A stretch of 30,390 nt of DNA, from assembly GCA_003118195.1 (NCBI GenBank), contig BEXV01002285.1:9008-39397 (forward strand), read 5' to 3'. This stretch comes from Hemicentrotus pulcherrimus. Taxonomy: Eukaryota; Echinodermata; Echinoidea; Camarodonta; Strongylocentrotidae. Position 1 is the first letter of the stretch. Each line of letters opens with the position of its first letter. This document shows, in pieces, positions 20,676 through 29,503 of this stretch. The notes beneath the pieces were generated by a model that was not told the DNA's origin, did no database searches, and saw nothing but the letters and a program-made list of their open reading frames with translations. Both the position numbers and the translations under genes were made by a program.

Positions 20676-22862
20676 GCGGTAGAGATAAACATATCTAACA
20701 CTGAGGCAGTACAAGATCCTCCCCAGAGGGGAAGTGAAGAGTCAGAAGGAGTAAATGAAACTGGGACTAACCAGGGTCAGGTCTTGAGTGATAACAATAC
20801 TGATAATGATAGTGTTAGGACCAGAAATAGGCCGGGCAGTACAAGTAGAACAAATGTGCCACTCCCAAGACCTCTTTCGGTAAAAGGGGATATGAAGAAA
20901 AACTGGGGTATTTTCACCCAGATGTGGGACAGTTATGAGGTCATAACTGGGTTAGAACACGAAAGTAATAAAATTCGTGTGGCACATTTCATAACGGCAC
21001 TAGGAACTGATGCATTGGAGATTCAACAAGGCCTCCCTTTCAGAAATGAGGAGGAAAGAAAGAGTTATAAATGCATAAGAAAACTCTGGTCTGAATATTG
21101 TGTAGGGCAAACAAACATTACTTTTGAAAGATATCAGTTCAATAAGTGTGTTCAGAATACTGATGAGTCAGTTGAGAATTATTATGTGAGGTTAAGGTCT
21201 CTTGCAAGTACTTGTGAGTTTGGTTCTGTAACTGATGACCTCATCAGAGATCGAATCGTTCTAGGGATTAGAGACGATAATCCCAGAAAACGTCTTTTGC
21301 AAGAGCCAAATCTTACTCTGTCTAGTTGTTTGGATATCTGCAGAGCTATGGAGTCGTCCAAAGCTCAGAGCAAAGCCATGCAGGAACCAGTATCTGCCTA
21401 TGCAGTGTCCCATAAACCAAAGGTTTGGAAGCATAGTGGGGGTAAGGGCAAGAAGCTAGCTCCTAAAGTGATTAATTGTGGTTTCTGTGGTAGGCAGCAT
21501 GAAAAAGACAAATCCAAATGCCCAGCTTATGGCCAAAAGTGTAAGCTGTGCAAAAGAGAAAATCATTTCGCTGTGAAATGTAGACAGAATAAGAACAAGG
21601 CTCACAGAGTAGAGACAATTGAAGAGGATGAAGATTCTGAACAAGAGTGTGTATATGTTTCTCTGATAGGCACAGATGAAGCATTTCAGGTATCTGCTGA
21701 TAGTAAGAGTCCAAATTATCAGAAAAAGATCATTGCAAAGTTTAGAATCAATGACGAAGACGAGATTGGTATGCAGGTTGATTGTGGAGCGACATGTAAT
21801 GTTATCCATCTAGAAGATGTTCCATCTGGGACAGAGTTAACTAGTACAAATCAGGTTCTGATTGTGTATGGTCAAGGAACAGTACCAGTTGCAGGGAAAT
21901 GCAAATTGCATCTTAGGAATGTAAAGAATAACAAGAGGTACTTAGTTCCATTTGTTGTTGTGAAGGGTGAAGTCACAAGACCACTGTTGGGAGCTAGTAC
22001 AGGCCAGCAGATGAAGTTGATCAAAGTACAGTATGAAAACATTGAAGTTGTTCATGCAGTAGCTAATGATGATATTCTGATCCCATACAAGGATGTATTT
22101 ACAGGGTTGGGTAACATGCCAGGAGTAGTTCATTTGACCTTAGAGGCTGAGGCAAAGCCAGTAGTGATGCCCCCTAGAAGGGCCCCTCTTTCAATTAAAG
22201 AAGATTTGAAAGAAGAGTTGTGTAGGCTTGAAAAGCTGCAGGTGATTGAGAAGGTAGAAGATCCTAGTGATTGGGTATCTAGTCTTGTAGTAGCTAGGAA
22301 ACCAAGTGGTAAATTGAGAGTATGCATCGATCCGCAACATCTTAATAGGTCGTTGAAGCGTGAGCATTACCCATTGTCAACGATTGATGATGTCCTACCA
22401 CAGTTAGCGAATGTGAAAGTTTTCAGCAAGGCCGACTTGAAGGAAGGTTTTCTACAGTGTAAGTTGGACGCAGAATCATCCAAGCTTACAACATTTCAGA
22501 CACCTTGGGGTAGATATAGGTATCTTCGCTTACCCTTTGGTCTATCACCTTCGCCTGAGCTCTTCCAGAAGCGCCTAGATCAGTGCCTTGAAGGCCTACC
22601 AGGAGTATTCGTCATAGCAGATGACATTCTCATAACTGGACAGGGTGAGACACATGCAGAGGCCTGCATAGACCATGATTGTAACATGACTAGTTTCCTT
22701 CGCCGATGTCGCGAGCGAGACATCAAGCTGAATTCTAGCAAGCTTGAGTACAAATGTAAGGAGGTGCAGTTCATTGGTCACCGACTGACCAATGTAGAGA
22801 GCAATGTAGAGATCTTCTACAAGCCGGGTAGAGAGATGTACCTAGTAGACACCCTGTCGTGA
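20676..22862 (+). pseudogene. gag-pol: Gag-protease-RT polyprotein portion, RNase H lost
   Basis: The frame is open from 20676, with its first in-frame ATG only at 20892; TTG 20784 is used here as residue 1 for numbering. Gag spans residues 1 to about 230. Cys/His knuckles follow at C232-C235-H239-C246 and a standard CCHC at C253-C256-H261-C266. The protease site is D333-C-G-A, where most relatives have DSGA or DTGA. Reverse transcriptase runs from about 470 with KADLKEGF (D551), LPFGLS and IADD at 611-614, where YADD or VDD is usual. After FIGHRLT (664-670) the frame passes in about five residues to FYKPGREMYLVDTLS, a motif normally found after RNase H, so the RT C-terminus and RNase H are missing. 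The frame ends at TGA 22860-22862. Confidence 0.85.
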
Positions 22863-24167
22863 GCATACTTACCGAACTCCGAGCAATCGCCGACAGAGAA
22901 AGAAGTTGAAAGCATTCACATGCTTGAGGACATAGCGGTGTCGCAGAAGACGTTAGCGCTCATCAGGATTGAAACGCAACAGGATGAAAGCCTACAAGCG
23001 GTAAAGGGACTGATCCTTGAGGGGTGGCCCGAAGACAAGTCTCGTCTGCCACCTGGGACTTCTCCATACTTTGACATCCGTGATGAACTAACGTATGATG
23101 AGGGTATAATCTTCCGCGGACAGCGTTGTGTAATTCCTGTCAAAGTGAGACCTCATGTGAAACAGCGACTTCATAGCGCACACACAGGAATACAGGCCAC
23201 ACTCGCAAGGGCCAGAGAATGTGTATTTTGGCCAGGGATGACAAGCGATCTTACAGACTATCTCTCAAACTGTGAAGTCTGTGCAACCTTTGCTCCGAAG
23301 CAAAGAAGTGAACCTCTGATCAATCATGACTTGCCGAAACGTCCGTGGCAGAAACTCGGTATAGACTTATTCGAGTTGAACAACAAGAACTATGTTTGTG
23401 TTGTGGACTATTTCTCAGACTTCGAAGTTCTTCCTCTGCCACACAAGAAAGATACCAGAGCAGTCGTCAGGCGACTAAAGAGCATTTTCGCATGTCACGG
23501 AATCCCAGAAACCATTATGTCGGACAATGGTCCCCCATTTAACTCTCAAGATTTCGCGACCTTCAAGCAGGAGTATGAGATTGAGCACATCACGAGTTCT
23601 CCATATTATCCCAAGAGCAATGGGAAAGCGGAGAGTGCCGTCAAGATTGCGAAGGGTCTCTTACGTAAGACAACTGAAGCTCAAGAAGATTTTCAGCTAG
23701 CTCTTCTAAATTGGCGTAACACACCCACAGCAGGACTTGATAGCTCGCCAGCTCAACGCCTGTACGGTCGTCGCACTCGCACTCTTGTACCAACCGCGTC
23801 CAAGCTTCTGATTCCACGCACACAAAATAGAGTTGTCGCAAAGAAAGCGGAAAAGCAGAAAAAGCAAAAGCAGTACTACGATAAGAGCACGAAAGAGCTA
23901 CCACCATTGAAACGCGGAGATATTGTTAGTGTTCAGCCGCAGTCTAACGCACAGAGTAAGCGATGGCACAAAGCGAGAGTAGAGAAACAAGTTGATTCCA
24001 GATCATATATAGTCAGGTCAGAGAATGGCAATATAGTTCGACGAAACAGGAAGCACTTGCGCACATGTAGTAGCACATTCAGTGACCAGTCAGATATATT
24101 CTCCACGCCTACTAGCGTAACTCGCGAACAACCAGAGCCATGCATCAACATCCGAAGCGAAGCGTAG
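22863..24167 (+). pseudogene. pol: integrase portion, same frame after the stop
   Basis: The frame continues unchanged across the TGA at 22860. Numbering from Met 22920, the integrase zinc-binding part is H85, H88, C118 and C121, and the catalytic core is D149, D202 and E238 with 35 residues between the last two, as in DD35E integrases. Supporting motifs are WPGM, GIDLF, SDNGPPF and SNGKAES. A basic C-terminal domain follows with LKRGDIV and RNRKHLRTC, like gypsy integrase ends. Met 22920 is probably not a real start: the reading frame simply runs through from RT. The frame ends early at TAG 24165-24167. Confidence 0.87.
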
Positions 24168-24339
24168 CGACACAAACTCTCCAGATCACGTAGCGAAGTC
24201 TCCTCGTCGCGAAGCAAATAATGATATTCGCGAACCCCAGCTCGCTGAAGAGACTCAAGAACCACCAAAACCAGCTCGCCGTAGTACCAGAGCTCGCCAT
24301 CCACCAGCTCACATGAAAGATTTTGTTGTTTATCATTAA
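24121..24339 (+). pseudogene. out-of-frame C-terminal tail of integrase
   Basis: From 24121 a second frame (shifted by one base) is open to TAA 24337-24339. Its end (PARRSTRARHPPAHMKDFV) has the basic-Pro then hydrophobic form common at gypsy Pol C-termini. The frame break between 24121 and 24167 therefore separates the tail from the integrase. Confidence 0.55.
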
Positions 24340-24792
24340 ATAAACATTATGTGTAACTACTTTATATAGATGTAGACAGACAACTATATATTTGTTTCAT
24401 TAAGAGAAAGTTAATTATTTATACAGGAAAGTCACCTGTTAATTAACAAGAAAGAAAGTTAGTATNTAAAAAAAAAAATCACTTTATAAATCTCATGATT
24501 GAAGCCAATTTGAATTTCTTCACAAATCAGCAAAACAATCCATTTTTGGCCCGACAGGGTCTCACAAAAAGTTATGTGGCGTCACTATACCGGTATGTCT
24601 TGAATTTGTTCTCAAAAGGTGCAAGAGACTTCATAGAACTGCACATTGCTATCCCTTTGCTTTTCAGAATTTTCGTGCACAATGTCAAGGGGCGGCAATG
24701 CCCTCAGTCTTTTCAGGGTCAAGATAATTATTCTTGATAAATGAATATATATGAATTTAGCAATATGTAATTTGATATTTCTTTGCCTCCAG
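24340..24792. other. spacer after the retroelement
   Basis: AT-rich, containing one ambiguous base (24466) followed by an A run, and one ATACCGGTAT (24587-24596). No LTR matching 20060-20227 and no clear polypurine tract were seen, so the element's right end is lost or unrecognisable. Confidence 0.5.
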
Positions 24793-25006
24793 CTACAGAG
24801 TCACGGCCTTCATCAATGTCACAGCCTCCGGCTACAGTGCCACGGCCTCCGGCTAGTGTCGTGTCCTCTGGCTACATTGTCACGGCCGCCTGCTTCTGAT
24901 ATCCCACCCCTTCTAGCCGAGTCACTGCCCCCTCCAGCTGAGCCACCAACCCCTGCGGCTGATTCAGCTCCTTTAGCAAATGTGACCAGAGAGGCTAGCA
25001 AACATG
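24793..25006 (+). CDS. DUF6729-like gene, Pro-rich exon
   Basis: Acceptor TTGCCTCCAG and donor CATG|GTCAGT. About 21-nt repeats (cctccggctacagtgccacgg) encode PPATVPR-type heptads. The first units are in a different frame from the last, indicating a small indel near 24855-24875. Confidence 0.5.
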
Positions 25007-25335
25007 GTCAGTGGTGTGGTTTTGTTTGTTATGTTATTTTGCGTTTTAATCATAGCTGATTCATTATACCCCAAATGACTCAGATTTGGGTAAATGTATA
25101 GGTAAAAGAGTAGTAAATGATTGACAGTATTCTGATGCTTTTCATGCTTTTATTCGATACCCAATTCAGATAGTTCACATAAAGTGATATAGAACTCAAC
25201 TTCCAATGTCAATATAGAAACAGACAATGTTACACATCTCACTACATTGAGGGTGAACAGGTCACATACATGTCTACAATGTACGGATAGTTGGATTATT
25301 AAATGAAGTTCTTTTTCTTTCTTGATATATTACAG

Positions 25336-26021
25336 ATCATAAGAGATTCCTACCAAGACAATTCAAGAAGGTCATCAAGGAAGCTGATCAGGAATGGATC
25401 TTGCATGTCCTCTATGATGACCAAGGAAAACGAAGGGACAAATACCAGCACAACTGGTACATGCCACCTCCTGTCCCCAAGTCGGCGCCAATGAGGATGT
25501 TTGGCATCCCGTTCAAGTGCCCCACATGCAAGGTAAAAATGCATCACGCCGGCATATACCCCAAGGTGCGGCAGGTTATCCACCTCGACACAACCTACTA
25601 CCTTGTCAGTAGAGAATACCCTCGTTGCAGCAAATGCAAGCTTCCAGTTTGTCCCTGGAGTGACGAACTGTTGAGGCAACTCCACCCTATTGACGCCCGT
25701 CAAACCACCCCCTTCCAACCACCTCCTTCACAACCGCACCCTTATCAGTATTTCCCCTTTTATCCGAGCCCTTTTTACCCACTGCCTCAGTCCGAGCAGC
25801 CAGCCCAGTGGTACACTCCTCCGATACATCCATGGCCTGCTACCTCATCATCCGAGGAAACCGACAACAACATGACCATGTCTCGCCAGGCCAACTGGAG
25901 GCGGAAGAAGGCCGCACAAGAGGACCAAGAGAGGTCATTGCGCGGTGAGCAACCACGGAAGAGGTACACCAAAAGAAAGGAGGGCTACTCATGTTCAAGT
26001 CCAAGTATGGCTCAAAGGTGA
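25336..26021 (+). CDS. DUF6729-like gene, Cys-rich exon
   Basis: Acceptor TATTACAG, then open for 228 codons to TGA. It carries both CxxC pairs, the Pro/Tyr-rich linker and the basic C-terminus. The long open frame with biased composition is unlikely to be chance. Confidence 0.65.
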
Positions 26022-26754
26022 CAGGACAAAAGGTCAATTACATGAAAATTCATTATTGCTAAAATGTAAACTACCAGAACCAAAAAATTAACTTCCTTAT
26101 CTGCTTAAAGCTTGAAATGGCATGGTGTGGCATGCATTCTCTCTAAGATCGCAAAATACAGGCTGACTGTTGGACTTGCCGGGGTCAATGAGTCATCCGT
26201 AGGTGGCATGCGCGAAAGATTGTGCCTTTTGATGCAGCCAATTGCTTGTGACGTATGGTCCTTACCACGTGCAGGCAAATTAACAGCCACTGAGGTGGGC
26301 CCTGTGCGGAAATAGCGGATTGGTTGAGGTGAACATGGATCGGGACGATAATCTTCTTTTGAAGCTTAGAGCACAATCAGATTGAATTTAAACAGTGTTG
26401 GATCCAGATATAAACATATGGTTGATGATATTTTCATTCCATTCAAAAATATTTGTCACTTTGAAATTCTAACATGTTACGACTTTCCAATTTTCAATCA
26501 TTATTGAATACACAAAACGATTTAATTTGATAAACCAAAGCGGTTCTTTAGCTTTTATCATCAAATATGCCAAAATGCTTCAATTAATGCAAAGTTGGTC
26601 AGAACTGTGCAAAAGCAGTCAGAAAACTCTACACATGCAGTCTCTACTTGCTTATTGTTTGTTATATTTTTGCTAGAAAGCATCTATTTTACTGTGTTGT
26701 CTGTTTTATACAGTCTTTTATTATCCTCTTTCTGTAGAAGCCTGTATTTTTGTT
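26022..26754. other. intergenic, no gene recognised
   Basis: The shifted C-terminal remnant of the previous gene extends to about 26063. A 67-codon ORF at 26112 has no recognisable domain. The rest is AT-rich; TGTGTTGTCT at 26693 begins a segment repeated at 27420. Confidence 0.45.
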
Positions 26755-27350
26755 ATGCATCTGCCCCAAAAGTCACCGCAGGCATTATGTTTTGGGTTGT
26801 CTGTCTGTGTAAAACTCATGAATGCAATATCTAAAGAATCATCATACAAGTATCTTCATGAAACTTCATATATGCTTTTTGGAGAGTCCCAGTACCGATA
26901 ACATTTTGGGGTCATAAGGTCAGAGGTCATAGCAATGTATTTGGAAATATCCTGTAGATGCAATATCTCAAAAAAATATGCAATGAATCATGAAACTTCA
27001 GAGCTAGGGGCAATATGGAGAGCCCACAATTTGGTTAGATTTTGGGGTCATGAGGTCCAAGGTCAAAGGGAAGAGATCAATAAAACTATATAGACATAAT
27101 GTAGCTTTGGAATGCAAGATGTCTGTGACAGTGTGACAGATTTTCATGAAACTTTATAGCTAGCTGCAGGATGGAAATCCCACAAACTGACAAGATAAAG
27201 GGGATTAGGAAGTCTATCGTCAAAAGTCACAGTTCCGTAAAACTATGGACATTAATAGTTTGCAAACAAGTCGCACATGGAATACATGTCCATACTTATC
27301 AAGGGTTATGGCGTTACAGGCATAAATTGTTAACTGTACGCAGTTGAATT
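26755..27350 (+). repeat. hairpin-capped tandem repeat, diverged copy 2
   Basis: Starts ATGCATCTGCC...CCGCAGGCATTATGTTTTGGGTTGTCTGTCTG, the same left-cap and leader layout as the copy at 2899. Units carry GCAATATCTCAA, TTCATGAAACTTCA and TTTTGGGGTCATAAGGTCA motifs. It ends with AACTGTACGCAGTTGAA, a degraded version of the palindromic right cap. More diverged than copy 1. Confidence 0.65.
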
Positions 27351-27785
27351 TGTTTCTTTTTCATCATATTTATAGATAACATTATTGATTTTGTTACATT
27401 TTTATCAAAAGTGATTTCCTGTGTTGTCTTTTTTTTTAATACCATCTTTATATTATCCTATTTCTGCAGCAGTGTGTAAGTAGTTAGTCATTGTTATTGT
27501 TCTTTTGTTTTCTTTTTATGTTTTATGTTTTCTTTTTTGTAGAAAATTATTGTATATTTTTTTCATCACCATGCATCAAGTAAATCTATATCATGAGTCC
27601 AGTAAAAACTGATGCATTATCGTCAGCCAATCAGATTGCAAGAATTTTAATACACATTCTACAACCAGGGTAATGACACCTCAACAGAACTTTTGTTACA
27701 TTATATATACAAAAGTACATGTACCAACTCGATATAAATTAAAAGTAGTATACGTGCAAGTACAGTAGCAACTGCAGGCAACTAC
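27351..27785. other. AT-rich spacer, no gene recognised
   Basis: Contains T-rich stretches. The segment 27420-27472 repeats 26693-26744 in direct orientation (TGTGTTGTCT...ATTATCCTxTTTCTGxAG). Confidence 0.5.
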
Positions 27786-28324
27786 AGTTGCCTCAGGGAA
27801 TAAGAAACAATGGAAATGTGGAAGATATATGTGCAAAATAGTTGCCTCAGGAAATAGGAAACATTTTCTGAGTAAATATGTATGTGTCAGTTAGTTGCCT
27901 CAGGAAATATGGAACATTTTATGAGCAAATATGTATGTGCCAGTTAGTTGCCTCAGGAAATAAGGAACATTTCATGATATTTTATCAAATAAAACGAGGT
28001 AGATAATTATGTATGTGCCAATTAGTTGCTTCAGGAAATATGGAACATTTTATGGGTAAATATGTATGTGCCAGTTAGTTGCCTCAGGAAATAAGGAACA
28101 TTTCGTGATATGTTTATCAAATGAAAATGTGATAGATATATGTGCCAGTTAGTTGCCTTAGGAAATAGGGAACATTTTCTGAGTAAATATGTATGTGTCA
28201 GTTAGTTGCCTCAGGAAATATGGAACAATTTATGAGCAAATATGTATGTGCCAGTTAGTTGCCTCAGGAAAAAAGGAACATTTTGTGATATTTTTATCAA
28301 ATGAAAATGTGGTAGATATATGTT
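27786..28324 (+). repeat. nine-unit minisatellite with higher-order pattern
   Basis: Every unit begins AGTTGCCTCAGGAAAT or a close variant. Unit starts: 27786, 27840, 27893, 27946, 28024, 28077, 28151, 28204 and 28257. Lengths are 54, 53, 53, 78, 53, 74, 53, 53 and about 68. Three classes are visible: A (ttctgagtaaat...tgtcagtt), B (ttatgagcaaat...tgccagtt) and C (longer, with gatatttttatcaaatgaaaa). The order is C', A, B, C, B, C, A, B, C. Confidence 0.92.
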
Positions 28325-28592
28325 ATGCTCGTTATGGTTTTGAATGAAATAATCTGAATCTTGAGGTTTAGGTAACATTTAATCAAGATACAAGTATGAT
28401 TTTGTTTTCATTTTCTATTTAAGTGTTTTTTATGTCGATAGTGAAATGTTCATGGAATTGTGTGCCTGGTTGTGCGTAGGTATGTTTATCTAGAAGAAAA
28501 CAAAATCTTTGTATACATTCAGAATATTTGGTTCGTCTGGTTGCGCCTGCATAGCTAACAATAAATGTTTTACTTTCAAAAACTTTCCATAT
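28325..28592. other. spacer, nothing recognised
   Basis: AT-rich. Minus-strand ORFs starting further right run through it but follow repeat sequence and show no domain. Confidence 0.5.
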
Positions 28593-28663
28593 CTTTGAGG
28601 TGGGACCATCAAATTTGCACCATAGGTACATCTGGCAAAGGCGCAGGTAAAATTCAAATATAA
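28593..28663 (+). repeat. 71-bp dispersed repeat, copy 1
   Basis: Core accatcaaatttgcaccataggtacatctggcaaaggcgcaggt. It is repeated in direct orientation at 28730-28800. Confidence 0.7.
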
Positions 28664-28729
28664 GCAAACTCTTACTGAGGTCAAGTGGTCAATAAATTTA
28701 GACTGAAAACAAAAAACCCACTATTTCCT

Positions 28730-28800
28730 ATTTGAAGCAGGATCATCAAATTTGCACCATAGGCACATCTTGCAAAGACACAGGTCAAGTTCGAATATGG
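28730..28800 (+). repeat. 71-bp dispersed repeat, copy 2
   Basis: Core gatcatcaaatttgcaccataggcacatcttgcaaagacacaggt, closely similar to the 28593 copy. The pair is 137 bp apart start to start. Confidence 0.7.
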
Positions 28801-28825
28801 GCCAAATCAAGTTTAAAGGATTTTT

Positions 28826-28911
28826 TCTCTTTTTCTTTCTTTTTTTCTCTCCCCCTTCCTTTTCCCCCTTTTCCCCCTTCTTTTTTCCTCTTTTTTCCCC
28901 CTCCAAGCAGT
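28826..28911 (+). repeat. polypyrimidine tract
   Basis: T/C-only sequence for most of its length, directly upstream of the SINE. Confidence 0.8.
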
Positions 28912-28918
28912 CCATTAT

Positions 28919-29283
28919 GCCCTGGGTCTGGCCGAGTGGATATGTCATCGGAATGCGGATCAAAAAGTCCGCGGTTCAAGTCCCACCACGGCACTAATGT
29001 CCTTTGGCAAGACATTGATCTACATTTGCCACTCTCCACCCAGGTGTTAAATGGGTACCCAGTAGGATGGGAAAGCTAATGTGCTTAGATTAGCAAGTGT
29101 GCGCTTGTAAAAATGACGCCTGGCTGGAATGCTCCCCAGGGAGTGGAGAACGTGCATACATTGTGTGCGGGTAAGCCTGAATCAGATGACCGGGGTAATA
29201 ATATATATATCTGTAAATCGCTTTGAGAGGGCCTTGGTCCTGAAAAGCGCTACATAAGAACTAGCTATTATTAATTATTATAA
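28919..29283 (+). mobile_element. tRNA-derived SINE
   Basis: The head has RNA polymerase III promoter boxes: A box TGGCCGAGTGG at 28929-28939 and B box GGTTCAAGTCC at 28973-28983. The A box is of the Leu/Ser (class II) tRNA type. The body contains CACCCAGGTGTTAAATGGGTACCCAGTAGGATGGGAAAGC-like sequence familiar from marine invertebrate SINEs. The tail is AAAAGCGCTACATAAGAAC followed by ATT repeats. It is a SINE rather than a functional tRNA because the head does not fold into a clean cloverleaf and a 3' body follows. Confidence 0.85.
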
Positions 29284-29503
29284 ATATCTATGAAAATAAT
29301 GATGAGAATACAATGCAAAGGAAAAGGATTTATACCGTCTGTGTATGAGACATTTAACACAGAGATAGCATTCATCTGGCTCTAAGCAGTCAATATTATT
29401 CAGGTATTTCACAACATACCTGCCTAAAATCTTGGTTACGCTTACATCAGCTCGCTAATGAAATCACACACTTGAATGAGGAAAACCATAATACTTCATT
29501 TCA
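29284..29503. other. spacer after SINE
   Basis: AT-rich. Nothing recognised. Confidence 0.4.

Larger units (their letters stand above)
20060..24339 (+). mobile_element. decayed Ty3/gypsy LTR retrotransposon
   Basis: Order seen: candidate 5' LTR, tRNA-Leu primer-binding site, untranslated leader, Gag with CCHC knuckles, aspartic protease, reverse transcriptase, then integrase with an intact DD35E pattern. This domain order (integrase last) is that of Ty3/gypsy elements. Damage: no in-frame ATG ahead of Gag, RT thumb and RNase H missing, one in-frame stop at 22860, a frame break near 24121-24167, and no recognisable 3' LTR to the end of the window. It is therefore a non-autonomous relic, although the long open frames suggest fairly recent loss. 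It may belong to the Mag/SURL-like group known in echinoderms; this is an inference from overall pattern. Confidence 0.88.
24793..26021 (+). pseudogene. DUF6729-like Cys-rich protein gene, probably decaying
   Basis: Two exons, 24793-25006 and 25336-26021, joined by a GT-AG intron whose phase agrees (CATG|ATC gives His-Asp). Exon 1 encodes Pro/Ala-rich repeats (PPATVPRPPAS, PPLLAESLPPPAEPP). Exon 2 encodes FLPRQFKKVIKEADQEWIL, then HNWYMPPPVP, RMFGIPFKCPTCK, HHAGIYPKVRQV, TTYYLVSREYPRCSKCK and WSDELLRQL. The spacing of W-x-PP, two CxxC pairs and YYL resembles DUF6729, a domain of uncertain function in repetitive genes of fish and invertebrates. The CxxC pairs suggest zinc binding. After RQL the larger catalytic-looking part expected in that family is absent; Pro/Tyr-rich sequence leads directly to a basic end (RRKKAAQEDQE, RKRYTKRKEGYSC). 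Exon 1 has a frame break in its repeats and no start codon was found. Function is unknown. Confidence 0.6.

Noticed and set aside
21456..21809. 117-codon minus-strand ORF
   Set aside because: Antisense shadow of the retroelement Gag/protease frame.
28419..28684. Two overlapping minus-strand ORFs of 82 and 64 codons
   Set aside because: They run through the dispersed 71-bp repeat, and similar peptide text appears at the second repeat copy. No domain.
28919..28992. Functional tRNA gene
   Set aside because: A and B boxes are present, but the acceptor stem does not pair cleanly and the sequence continues into a SINE body and tail.
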